From positions 1,178,001-1,242,000 of the forward strand of contig OZ253536.1 in NCBI GenBank assembly GCA_965262425.1: DNA of 64,000 nt. Direction: 5' to 3'. Shown here in pieces: positions 9,560 through 17,082 of the stretch. The number at the start of each line of letters is the position of its first letter. The first letter of the stretch is position 1. Position numbers and translations under genes: made by a program. Origin of the DNA: CAZOZZ01 sp965262425. Lineage in GTDB: Bacteria; Acidobacteriota; Terriglobia; 20CM-2-55-15. Under the pieces are notes generated by a model. The model ran no database searches. It was not told the DNA's origin and saw only the letters and a program-made list of their open reading frames with translations.

Positions 9560-10252
9560 GTGAGTCTTTCTGGGGGACTCTTGATTGAACCCGACGGGTC
9601 GCGTGGGCCACGTGAACCTGGCAACGGCATTGGTGCGCTTGTCTTTATGCTGTGCCTGGTTTTCCCTCTGACGGCAGGCTGCAGGCACGAGTCCCTGGTT
9701 CATGCCCCGACAGTATTCCCCACTGCTCCCGGCGTTCGGTCCCGTTCCCCGGCCACGAGCCAGTACGGCAAACTGCCTCTTGCTTTTGAGGTCAATCATG
9801 GTCAGGCCAGCGCCGACGTGCGGTACGTGGCCCGTGGGAACGGCTATACCCTTTTCCTGGGCCGGGCTTCCGCAGCCCTGGCGTTCGCCGCCAGGCACGA
9901 GTCCGACCCGGCTGCGGCATCTGCAGGGAAGAACACATCCGTGGATTCGTTTCGTTTCCGGATGCGGCTGGTTGGCGCCGATCCCGACGCGGCGACATCA
10001 GGTTCCGGAGAGCTTCCCGGGATAGTCAACTACTTTGTCGGCAACGATCCGAACGGGTGGGGCACCAATATTCCAACGTATGCAGCGGTCCGGTACAAGG
10101 ACGTGTATCCGGGAATTGACCAGGTCTATTACGGTAACCAAGGGCAGGTCGAGTACGACTTCGTCGTCGCCCCGGGGGCCGACCCGGATGTCATTCGAAT
10201 CCGCTTCGATGGTAGCGCGCCGTTTCCTGATCACAACCACCACACCCGTTGA
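9560..10252 (+). CDS. DUF7948-type (SBBP-associated) lipoprotein, truncated
   Basis: The reading frame gives about 230 residues from a GTG start; the frame is open further upstream to a TTG at 9461, so the start is uncertain. A lipobox (FPLTAGC) follows a hydrophobic run, suggesting an outer-membrane lipoprotein. Residues FEVNHGQASADVRYVARGNGY, then MRLVGADPDA, GIVNYFVGNDPNGW and DVYPGIDQVYYGNQGQVEYD are the classic N-terminal domain that precedes SBBP beta-propeller repeats in much longer proteins. Here it stops right after that domain. The C-terminal tail of such a protein continues in another frame immediately downstream, so this is probably the remains of a gene with an internal deletion. 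Confidence 0.6.
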   Translation: MSLSGGLLIEPDGSRGPREPGNGIGALVFMLCLVFPLTAGCRHESLVHAPTVFPTAPGVRSRSPATSQYGKLPLAFEVNHGQASADVRYVARGNGYTLFLGRASAALAFAARHESDPAAASAGKNTSVDSFRFRMRLVGADPDAATSGSGELPGIVNYFVGNDPNGWGTNIPTYAAVRYKDVYPGIDQVYYGNQGQVEYDFVVAPGADPDVIRIRFDGSAPFPDHNHHTR

Positions 10253-10421
10253 CGAGTCCGGCACGCCAACGAGCCCGGAGTCTTACTTTCCGCATTTTGT
10301 GGATGGGAACGGATACACGACCCAGTTCATCCTCTTTTCGGGCCGGGCGTCTCAATCGACGCCCGGCACACTGAGATTCTTCAAAGCGAGTGGTGAAGCG
10401 ACGTCTGTCCCGGTGCAGTAA
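10253..10421 (+). pseudogene. Frame-shifted C-terminal remnant of the DUF7948 protein
   Basis: In the frame one base away from the upstream fragment, the sequence reads PESYFPHFVDGNGYTTQFI, then LFSGRASQSTPGTLRFF, then a stop. This resembles the C-terminal tail of large secreted repeat proteins. No start codon or signal precedes it. The simplest reading is that a large internal deletion removed the repeats and joined the two ends out of frame. Confidence 0.5.
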
Positions 10422-10432
10422 TCAGGGCCTTA

Positions 10433-10631
10433 GGGCCCGCTCAAGAATAACTTCACATTTTGGCATCCCATCTTCACGCCATCTTCGCGGGACCTTCGCG
10501 TCATCTTCGGCCGCTTCTCAATCGCAGATCCTCGAAATAACAGGCTATTCCTCCGGTCTGCTCAATCGGTCGCAACCGAATCTGACGCAAATCTGGGCGC
10601 CAATTCTGCGAAGTTATTCTTGAGCGGACCC
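10433..10631 (+). repeat. MITE-like element, family B, copy 1 (199 bp)
   Basis: Its ends are inverted repeats of about 22 bases (GGGCCCGCTCAAGAATAACT and its complement, with one mismatch). The element is flanked on both sides by TTA, a possible 3-bp target duplication. A second copy lies in inverted orientation at 27557-27735 and matches over most of its length. No coding sequence is visible. It lies directly after the stop of the DUF7948 remnant. Confidence 0.75.
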
Positions 10632-10739
10632 TTAGGAACCATCACCCTCGCGATTAGACGACGAAGCAGACGCGCCGGAGAGAATTCGATATCCCTACCT
10701 GATCTCTCCGGGTATATTCGATTTCGAGAGGAAATAGTC

Positions 10740-11336
10740 ATGAACAGGGCGAATGCGGCGGGTCTGGCCCTTCTCGTCGTAATGGTCGGGTGCGCGGAAA
10801 AACCGATTCTGGAACTGCATCAGGTCGAGGAAGCGATCGCTCAGGCGCGAGATGCTGAGGCGGACATCTATGCGGCCGAGGCATATGAGTTTGCCTGGCT
10901 GAACCTGGAAGGCGGCCTGAGCGCGATCGAGGAACAAGACGCCCAACCCCCGTGGCGACGAGATTACGAGCCCGCGCTCGATCTCCTCGGTCTGGCCTAC
11001 GAGCAGGCCATCGAGGCCGAAGCCCTGGCTCTCGAAAACAAAGACCGCATCTTCGAGCAAGCGCAGCGGGCGTTACCTGAGGCCGAACGGATGTTTCAAG
11101 TTGCGTTCGAGTCGGTCGAGTCGGCGAGATCCGGGCCGATCACCAGGCGTCAGATCGAGGCATTCGAAGATGAACTTGCCGGTACTTTTGCGACACTCAA
11201 TCAAGCCAGAGAGATTCTTCAAGCGGGAAACTATTCCGAGGCCTTTGTCCTGCTTCAGGAAGTACAGGAACGATCCAATGCGCTGGACTCGAGAGCCCGT
11301 CCAATATCGAATCTTCGGCCCCCGCCCCTGTTTTGA
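10740..11336 (+). CDS. Small helical lipoprotein of unknown function
   Basis: The ATG at 10740 is chosen because GAGAGG precedes it and it begins a lipoprotein signal (hydrophobic LALLVVMVG then Cys 18), giving 198 residues. The mature part is rich in Ala, Glu and Leu with heptad-like spacing (EEAIAQARDAEADIYAAEAY, then a long helical stretch), resembling DUF4398-type periplasmic coiled-coil proteins. It has no catalytic motif. It stands alone between the family B repeat and an insertion sequence whose left end lies about 10 bases after the stop codon. A structural or scaffold role at the outer membrane is only a guess. Confidence 0.7.
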   Translation: MNRANAAGLALLVVMVGCAEKPILELHQVEEAIAQARDAEADIYAAEAYEFAWLNLEGGLSAIEEQDAQPPWRRDYEPALDLLGLAYEQAIEAEALALENKDRIFEQAQRALPEAERMFQVAFESVESARSGPITRRQIEAFEDELAGTFATLNQAREILQAGNYSEAFVLLQEVQERSNALDSRARPISNLRPPPLF

Positions 11337-11347
11337 GAAGGGCCTAG

Positions 11348-12827
11348 CAGCCCGTGGTGCAAGTCAACTTCATAGTTAACAACGGACCCCATGCGACCGT
11401 ATCGCGAGGAAGATAGTGGAAGGAGAACGCGATATGGGAATGGGACGGAAAAAGGACCGACAAGCCACGTTATGGGTTGCGACAGCAGAGTTGCCGCGGA
11501 CAGCGGGCCACGTGTTCTACGAACGGGTTAACCGAATCTTGGACCAAGCCAAGTTCGACCGGTTCGTCGAAGATGCCTGTGAGCAGTTCTACGCTGAGGT
11601 GATGGGTCGGCCGAGCGTGGCGCCGGGCAAGTATTTTAGGATGTTGCTGGTGGGCTATTTCGAAGGAATCGATTCGGAGCGTGGCATAGCGTGGCGGTGT
11701 GCCGATTCTCTGAGTTTGCGAGGATTCCTTGGAGTCGGGCTGAGCGAAGGGGTGCCGGATCATTCGACAGTCTCGCGGACGCGACGGTTGATCGATCTGG
11801 AAACACATGGAAAGGTCTTTTCGTGGATGTTGGGCGTGTTGGCCGGTGAGGGCCTGATCGATGGGAAGACGGTGGGCGTGGATGCATCGACACTGGAAGC
11901 CAACGCGGCGATGCGGTCGATCGTACGCCGGGACACCGGAGAAGCCTACAACCAATTCCTGACACGGCTGGCCAAGGCGTCTGGGATCGAGACACCGACG
12001 CAAACCGAGCTGGGGCGACTCGACCGCAAGCGGTCGAAGAAAGGATCGAACAAAGAGTGGGAGCATCCCCACGACCCGGATGCGCGAATCACGAAGATGA
12101 AGGACGGACGAACGCATCTGGCCCATAAGGTGGAGCATGCCGCCGACATGAAGACCGGAGCCATCCTGGCGGTCACGGTGCAGGGTGCCGATCAGGGCGA
12201 CACGACGACGATCAAAGAAACGATGATCCAAGCCGCGCATCAGATGGAGACCTTGGCCGCCGATCCTGGATCGAAACTTCGGAACGATGTGCTCTCCGAA
12301 CTGGTGGCGGATAAGGGCTATCACAGTAACGATACGTTGACCGGATTCAAAGACCTCAACATTCGCAGCTACATCTCGGAACCGGACCGGGGCCGACGCA
12401 ACTGGAAAGATAAGTCCGAAGAAAAACAGGCCGTCTATGCCAACCGGCGACGAATCCGAGGCAACCGGGGCAAGCAATTACTCCGACAGCGCGGACTGAT
12501 GTTGGAACGACCGTTCGCACACACGCTGGAAACCGGCGCAATGCGTCGGGTTCACCTCCGACATCGGGACAACATTCTCAAGCGCGTCCTGATTCAATAT
12601 GCCGCTTTGAATCTGAGCCTGATCCTTCGGAACAATTTCGGAAACGGCACACCACGAGGCCTTCAGGGCCAACATGTCATGGCCTTATTCACCTTAATAC
12701 TGCTCTGGAGCCACTGTGAATCGCTCTCGTTCCATCCTCAGCGCTCCAGAATCGATTTAGACGCCGTTCCGTCCGGGCGAAGACCTGAAACTCTCAACTC
12801 AGAAAACCCCACTTCTGCCACGGGCTG
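11348..12827 (+). mobile_element. IS5/IS1182-like insertion sequence with CTAG duplications
   Basis: The element is bounded by CAGCCCGTGGTGCAAGT on the left and the complement of CAGCCCGTGGCAGAAGT on the right, and is flanked on both sides by CTAG. It holds one DDE transposase gene. CTAG fits the YTAR target preference known for IS5-type elements. The ends match those of the 270-bp MITE at 14379-14648. Confidence 0.85.
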
Positions 12828-12831
12828 CTAG
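11434..12831 (+). CDS. IS5/IS1182 superfamily DDE transposase
   Basis: The start is the ATG after AAGGAG, giving 465 residues. The N-terminal domain (FYERVNRILDQAKFDRFVED, through GVPDHSTVSRTR) is the DUF772-type region of this superfamily. The RNase H-like core follows with VGVDASTLEANA (first Asp), VADKGYHSNDTL (second Asp) and LMLERPFAHTLETG (Glu). The stop codon is formed by the flanking CTAG duplication, so the last residues are not native-like and the functional end is a little earlier. The gene looks intact, so the element may be active and could mobilise the nearby MITE with matching ends. Confidence 0.88.
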   Translation: MGMGRKKDRQATLWVATAELPRTAGHVFYERVNRILDQAKFDRFVEDACEQFYAEVMGRPSVAPGKYFRMLLVGYFEGIDSERGIAWRCADSLSLRGFLGVGLSEGVPDHSTVSRTRRLIDLETHGKVFSWMLGVLAGEGLIDGKTVGVDASTLEANAAMRSIVRRDTGEAYNQFLTRLAKASGIETPTQTELGRLDRKRSKKGSNKEWEHPHDPDARITKMKDGRTHLAHKVEHAADMKTGAILAVTVQGADQGDTTTIKETMIQAAHQMETLAADPGSKLRNDVLSELVADKGYHSNDTLTGFKDLNIRSYISEPDRGRRNWKDKSEEKQAVYANRRRIRGNRGKQLLRQRGLMLERPFAHTLETGAMRRVHLRHRDNILKRVLIQYAALNLSLILRNNFGNGTPRGLQGQHVMALFTLILLWSHCESLSFHPQRSRIDLDAVPSGRRPETLNSENPTSATGC

Positions 12832-12847
12832 GGATAACGCTCTTCTG

Positions 12848-13396
12848 TCAATCGATCTGTGACAGCCGGTTGAGCAGGTCTTCGACCGGGATCAGCCTCC
12901 CCGTAACGTCTTTCCAGATCAACGCACCGTCCTTATCGATAAGGAAGTAGTAGCGGTTGGCGACGTCGACTCCAAGGTCGTCTCTCACCGCTCCGTAGCG
13001 TCTGGTCACCGTCAGGTCCGGATCGCTCAAGAAGTGGTTCTTCGCGCCGACTTTGGTCTTGAACTCCTGCTGGGAGGGGGCGAGGTCTCTGGAGATACCG
13101 ATCACTTCAATACCCATCGCTGTGAATTTTTCGTGGTTTTCACCGAACTCGGTGAATTCCCGCGTTCAACCACCGGTGAAGTCGGCCGGGTAGAACGCAA
13201 GCAGGACCCTGCTCTTTCCTTCGAAGTCCTTCATTCCCAGGATCGTTTCGCCGAAGATGTCGGTCGCAAGCGCGAAATCCGGCGCCTGCTCTCCGACCTC
13301 GGGAGTGTTCGCGCCCCCGGGCGCCTGCAACTGCCCATACACAGGCCCCGTCAGCAGACCCACAATCAAACAAATCAAAAGCCCGTGCTTCATCAC
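12848..13396 (-). CDS. Exported AhpC/TSA-type peroxiredoxin, candidate selenoprotein (Sec77 at TGA)
   Basis: One continuous frame of 182 codons is interrupted only by TGA at 13166-13168. Residues 1-22 form a signal peptide (KHGLLICLIVGLLTGPVYG). Then come VGEQAPDFALATD and FYPADFTGG-TGA-TREF, then GIEVIGISRD, FLSDPDLTVTRRYG and NRYYFLIDKDG, the normal peroxiredoxin order. TGA is exactly where the peroxidatic cysteine of the TxxC motif belongs (TGG-U). Nine bases after the TGA the RNA can fold into a 7-bp stem (UUCACCG/CGGUGAA) with loop AGUU, which fits the described bacterial SECIS form. No other cysteine is present in the mature protein, so it would be a one-selenocysteine peroxidase. The alternative is a nonsense mutation of Cys. 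The selAB/C/D genes are not in this window. Confidence 0.72.
13139..13156 (-). promoter_or_regulatory. Candidate bacterial SECIS hairpin
   Basis: On the minus-strand RNA, UUCACCG pairs with CGGUGAA around the tetraloop AGUU, with G in the second loop position. The loop begins 16 nt after the UGA, the short end of the published range for bacterial SECIS elements. A lower stem, GUGGUU with AACCAC, can also form and includes the U of the UGA codon. This is predicted by eye only. Confidence 0.55.
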
Positions 13397-13527
13397 TCCT
13401 CCTTATCCCGGGTATGTCCAGGATAGCATGTCGGGGTGGCCGTCCCTGGCCACCCGCGGGTCTCTAACACCGTTACACGAAAGCTGTCCACCAGCCCACT
13501 CGTCCCCAGCCGTTCCGGCACCCTCAC

Positions 13528-14334
13528 CTACAACGGACTGTTTGGGTTCGCAATCGATCGCCACATATGGGCGGACGGGCTGTCGTCGTTACCGAGACCT
13601 TCCTTGGGTTGTTTGAAGTTGCGTCCCACGATGTCGACAAAGTCGTCGATAAGGGGTTCCACGCCCTCCTCAAAGGAGTACAGGTCGTTGACCGTCACCT
13701 GGCGGGGAAGGTCGTACCATTTGTGATTTCGCACATACTCGTAGGTCTTCTGCAAGTGAGGTGTCGGTTCGTAATCGTGCCCGAACATTCTGCGGTACAT
13801 GTCCGGGTAGTAATATCCGGCTTCGTCATCAGTGTAGAACCGCAGCACCTGGTGGTGTTTGAGGGCGAAAGCAACTTGCTCGGAAACATAGGGCCCGTAG
13901 AGCTGGGCGCCCCAGTACCCGTGCTCGACCCGAATCAAACATTGCACGGTGTCGTGGAGAAGGCACGTGAGAACGACTTCTTCGGGTAGCCCTTCCTTAA
14001 GGGCCAGGTTGGCGCTTTGCAGACAATGATTCTTTGATGCCAGGCGGTGCTCCCAAAAGTCAAAGAACGTGGGCTTGTCCGGGAGTTTTGACAGTGTGCT
14101 TACCTTCTGACCCTCCCGCCTCGTCACGAACAGGCCGCCCACCCCTCTCCGGTAGTGTCTGGTCGTGATCTGATCCTCAACCTCTGCTGCGGTGGGGAAC
14201 TGCCTCTGTTGGGAGGCTTCCAGGCGCTCCACCATGTAGTGCTCCAGCTCTTCCGCTTTCGCCTCGTGACTCATGAGGCCGACGGCAGTCGCACCACCCA
14301 GACTTGCAATGAAATGTCGTCGGTCAAGATGCAT
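13528..14334 (-). CDS. Tat-exported HD-domain protein
   Basis: The ATG at 14334 is preceded by AGGAG and starts a twin-arginine signal (LDRRHFIASLGGATAVGLMS), giving 268 residues. The central part has an HD-type metal site pattern: KNHCLQSANLALKEG, then VLTCLLHDTVQ, then a helix with KHHQVLRFYTD. This resembles the HD domains of the PhnZ/inositol-oxygenase-like group more than nucleotide phosphohydrolases. Conserved HD histidines and aspartates would bind one or two metals, suggesting hydrolase or oxygenase chemistry outside the cytoplasm. The substrate is unknown. Its upstream region is occupied by a MITE that begins 40 bases before the start codon, so the promoter is probably inside or displaced by that element. 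Confidence 0.75.
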   Translation of the reverse strand: MHLDRRHFIASLGGATAVGLMSHEAKAEELEHYMVERLEASQQRQFPTAAEVEDQITTRHYRRGVGGLFVTRREGQKVSTLSKLPDKPTFFDFWEHRLASKNHCLQSANLALKEGLPEEVVLTCLLHDTVQCLIRVEHGYWGAQLYGPYVSEQVAFALKHHQVLRFYTDDEAGYYYPDMYRRMFGHDYEPTPHLQKTYEYVRNHKWYDLPRQVTVNDLYSFEEGVEPLIDDFVDIVGRNFKQPKEGLGNDDSPSAHMWRSIANPNSPL

Positions 14335-14378
14335 TTTCTCTCCTGTCGGATCGGCTCTCGATGTCACACGGGGTCTAG

Positions 14379-14648
14379 CAGCCCGTGGTGAAAGTCTGTA
14401 GGGTCGCGTTACGAGCGCCATGGGGCTAGATGCAAGGCGCCACGACGACGTCGATGCTCTTCATCGATCAAGGAGTGGCAACGCCGCAGCTGGCCCCATG
14501 CCGTCGTAACCCGCAGGGCGCAGGGGTCTTCGGGCCACAGGCTTTGTCATTCGTCGGTCACGATGACAAAGCATCGTTCCGCTCCTCATTTCGCGCCTGA
14601 GACCCGAATACCCCTGCGCGCGACCCTACAGACTTTCACCACGGGTTG
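14379..14648. repeat. 270-bp MITE with ends matching the nearby IS
   Basis: The terminal inverted repeats are about 30 bases long with one mismatch (CAGCCCGTGGTGAAAGTC, continuing TGTAGGGTCGCG, and its complement). The outer 18 bases agree with the left end of the IS at 11348 in 17 positions. The flanks are CTAG and CTAT, a near-duplication. No transposase is encoded. It therefore looks like a non-autonomous derivative mobilised by that transposase. Confidence 0.85.
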
Positions 14649-14837
14649 CTATGCCTGACCACTATAGCTAAGCGCTGCCAGAAATCTAAGAGAAAAGGAC
14701 TGTTTGAGTCTAACGACCGACCGAGTCTCGAAATGTTCCCGATACGTGTCGAAAAGGGTAAGAACAAAGAAAAAGTGCGTATCGCCTGCGAATAACCCGG
14801 CCGGCGCGGATTGTGGGACTTGGGACGGAAGAAGGGA

Positions 14838-16103
14838 TTAAGGCTCGTCGTCGATGATCGCCTCGTACACGCCGATCTGGAAGTCTTCGCTGAGCCTCAG
14901 GTGGCGGTTTGGAGCCACCTGCGTCAGCATGATCGCGATCAGATCCTGTTTCGGATCCACCAGGAAGATCGTGTAGAAGGTCCCACCCCAGGAATACGTA
15001 CCGATCGATCCCGGAAACTGCGTAAACGAATTGTCGGTGGCGATCCGATAGCCCAGTCCCCAGCCCCACCCCGGTGCGCCGTCCACTTCGATGTCGCCGA
15101 CGTGATTTTCGATCATCAGTTCCACGGTCTCGGGTCGCAGCAGGCGGGCGCCGTCGAGCTCCCCACCGTTGAGCATCATCTGTTGCGTCCGGACCTAATC
15201 GGCCGCGGTTGAAACCAGGCCGCCGGCCCCGGAGAAAAACACGTGAGGTTCCCGGACCGAAGCGCTCTGGCGGGACGGGGCTTCCCGGAGCCGAATCGCA
15301 CCGAAGTCGCCGGGTTCGTAGAGGGCCGCAAAGCGGTCCAGCTTGTCGACGGGCAGGTAGAAATGGGTGTCCCGTACGCCGAGGGGTTTGAAGATACGTT
15401 CCTGGAAGAACTCGTCGAGAGTCAATCCCGACAGGACCTCCACGAGCCTCCCGACCACGTTCGTCGCGCTCCCGTAGACCCAGAGTTCGCCCGGCTGAAA
15501 GTCCAGGGGAAGCGTTGCCAGTCTCCGGACGTAGTCCTCGAGCGTCCTTTGGCGAGCCGAAGGCGCGGCGTCGCGGAGCCTGGCTCTGGACCGGCCCCGA
15601 TTGGCCGCAAGACCCGAGGTGTGAGTCAGGATGTGCCGGACCGTAATCGGGCGTGCCGGTACAAGCCTGGACTTTCCGTCTTCGTCCTCGAGAGCCACCT
15701 GCATCTTCTCGAACTCGGGGAGCCATTTCGAGATGGGGTCGTCCAGTTCAAAGTGTCCTTCGTCGTAAAGCATCATCGCCGCAATCGAAGTGATCGGTTT
15801 GGTCATCGAGGCGATCCGGAACACCGTATCGGTCGTCATGGGCGCCCCGGCTTCCATGTCCCGCTGCCCGACGGCTTCGTAATGGACGACCTTCCCGTGG
15901 CGCGCCACCAGCGTCACCGCTCCCGCGATGGCATTGAAATCCACGTGCAGCTGCATGAGCGCCGTCACGTCTTCAAGTTTCTCCGACGACATTCCAACCT
16001 CTTCAGGCGTGGCTGTGGGAAGCCCCTGGGCCATCAGATGGATGGGAGTAGCGAGAAGCACTAACACGGCAAACGATGTAAGTGTGACCTCGAGTCGAGG
16101 CAT
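14838..16103 (-). pseudogene. Class C beta-lactamase-family serine hydrolase with internal TAG
   Basis: A single frame of 421 codons encodes a signal peptide and a penicillin-binding-type serine hydrolase. Visible motifs are ASMTKPITS (SxxK nucleophile), LWVYGSATNVVG (YxN-like) and TYSWGGTFYT (KTG-equivalent region). One in-frame TAG at 15195-15197 interrupts GGLVSTAAD-TAG-VRTQQMMLNGGEL. In relatives this position is usually aromatic (AADY), so TAC/TAT to TAG explains it. Without readthrough the product would lose the last 135 codons after the stop, including the KTG-like strand, and be inactive. TAG is an ordinary stop for other genes here, so a nonsense mutation or assembly error is more likely than recoding. 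Family members cleave esters or peptides; the substrate is unknown. Confidence 0.75.
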
Positions 16104-16146
16104 AGACCGAACACTCCAGAGATTCAGGACTTCGTGGGCCGATGAT

Positions 16147-16236
16147 AGGAGCCGGCGCGGCAGAAGTGATCGTAGCGGGAAATATGGACCGATTATACCG
16201 CTTTCGCAGTCGATCTCTTCTGCCGCGCAGGCTCCT
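16147..16236. repeat. 90-bp inverted-repeat element
   Basis: AGGAGCCGGCGCGGCAGAAG and the complement of AGGAGCCTGCGCGGCAGAAG bound a 90-bp segment with additional inner pairing. It lies between the serine hydrolase and the XRE regulator. It could be a very small MITE or a bidirectional hairpin terminator. No second copy is seen in the window. Confidence 0.5.
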
Positions 16237-16275
16237 AGATGTGCCCACGCACCAAGTCAACGACAATAGACAGGG

Positions 16276-16488
16276 TCACAACTTCGGTTCTTTCCGGCCG
16301 TTCGGGAAGAACACCTCTTCTATCGGCTGCCTGAAGACGCCCGCGATGAGGAAGGCGAGCGGCAGGCTGGGATCGTAGCGGCCGGTTTCGATCGCGTTGA
16401 CGGTCTGTCTGGACACCTCGAGCGCACGGGCAAGTTCCGCCTGAGTCCAGTCGCGTTCGGCGCGCAGCACTTTGATCCGGTTTTTCAT
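16276..16488 (-). CDS. Small XRE-family transcriptional regulator
   Basis: This 70-residue protein starts at the ATG that overlaps the stop of the upstream membrane-protein gene. It is almost entirely one helix-turn-helix domain: IKVLRAERDWTQAELARALE, then VSRQTVNAIETGRYDPSLPL, then IAGVFRQPIEEVFFP. The pattern matches the short DNA-binding proteins encoded next to small membrane proteins (YozG/PF01381-like). It probably represses its own two-gene unit by binding the palindromes at 16933-17003 upstream of the membrane gene. The divergent PadR gene may be affected too, because the sites lie between them. The binding assignment is inference. Confidence 0.85.
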   Translation of the reverse strand: MKNRIKVLRAERDWTQAELARALEVSRQTVNAIETGRYDPSLPLAFLIAGVFRQPIEEVFFPNGRKEPKL

Positions 16489-16913
16489 CGGTATCGCCGC
16501 CACCCCAGCGTGACACCCAGTGAATAGGCCGCCACCATGAAAATCAGCGCGTCGGTTGGGTCGCCTTCGAAAAGACCTGTCCTGCCGAGGAGTTCCAGCC
16601 CGACCATCGCGACCATGCCAATCCCAAATCCGAGGGCCAGGGCGTCGAGTTGGACCTTTCGCTGCAGCTCTTCGGTCTCCCGCAGGAACTTCATGTAGGC
16701 GCGGACGGTCATGATTCCCAGGACGTTGGGCGCCAGGGCCGTGACGATCGAGACCACACCGGGAGTCTCCAGGAACCGTTCGATCAGGAGCGTGGCCCCG
16801 ACCCAGGTTGATGCCCAGGCGAACGACCAGACCATCAACATTCTTTGATTATGTCGGTCTCGCGCCGTCAGCTCGACAGGGCATGAAAATTTTTCCCACC
16901 ATGTTTTCTCCAT
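16485..16913 (-). CDS. Small integral membrane protein paired with XRE regulator
   Basis: The protein has 142 residues with about four predicted transmembrane segments (MLMVWSFAWASTWVGATLLI, TALAPNVLGIMTVRAYM, LALGFGIGMVAMVGLELLG and ALIFMVAAYSLGVTLGW). The next gene's start codon overlaps this stop, so translation is coupled to the XRE regulator. Membrane-protein/XRE pairs of this layout are common in bacteria, and the membrane partner often has no known activity. It may sense or modulate the regulator. The promoter region contains two ATGTCA/TGACAT palindromes. Function unknown. Confidence 0.8.
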   Translation of the reverse strand: MEKTWWEKFSCPVELTARDRHNQRMLMVWSFAWASTWVGATLLIERFLETPGVVSIVTALAPNVLGIMTVRAYMKFLRETEELQRKVQLDALALGFGIGMVAMVGLELLGRTGLFEGDPTDALIFMVAAYSLGVTLGWRRYR

Positions 16914-16932
16914 GAGTAGCCTCCTTGACTAT

Positions 16933-16952
16933 ATGTCAATGTTGCTTGACAT
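16933..16952. promoter_or_regulatory. Palindromic operator candidate 1
   Basis: ATGTCAA and TTGACAT form a perfect 7-bp inverted repeat with a 6-base spacer, 20 bases upstream of the membrane-protein/XRE pair. A related site follows at 16980-17003. It is a plausible autoregulatory site for the XRE protein. Confidence 0.6.
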
Positions 16953-16979
16953 TAATCAGTGTAAATGAACCCATACAAT

Positions 16980-17003
16980 ATGTCAAGTGTGCTTTACTGA
17001 CAT
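16980..17003. promoter_or_regulatory. Palindromic operator candidate 2
   Basis: ATGTCA and TGACAT are repeated with a wider 12-base spacer. The half-sites match operator candidate 1. The site lies between the divergent XRE-linked unit and the PadR gene. Confidence 0.45.
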
Positions 17004-17035
17004 TTGTAGACACGACGTTGGGTTGACGGAGGAAT

Positions 17036-17050
17036 GATTACACTGTAATC
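17036..17050. promoter_or_regulatory. Palindrome upstream of PadR gene
   Basis: GATTACACTGTAATC is a perfect odd palindrome 33 bases before the PadR start codon. Its sequence differs from the ATGTCA sites, so it may be the PadR operator. Position and symmetry are the only evidence. Confidence 0.45.
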
Positions 17051-17082
17051 TTACGGATAACCTATTCAGGATAAGGAGAATC

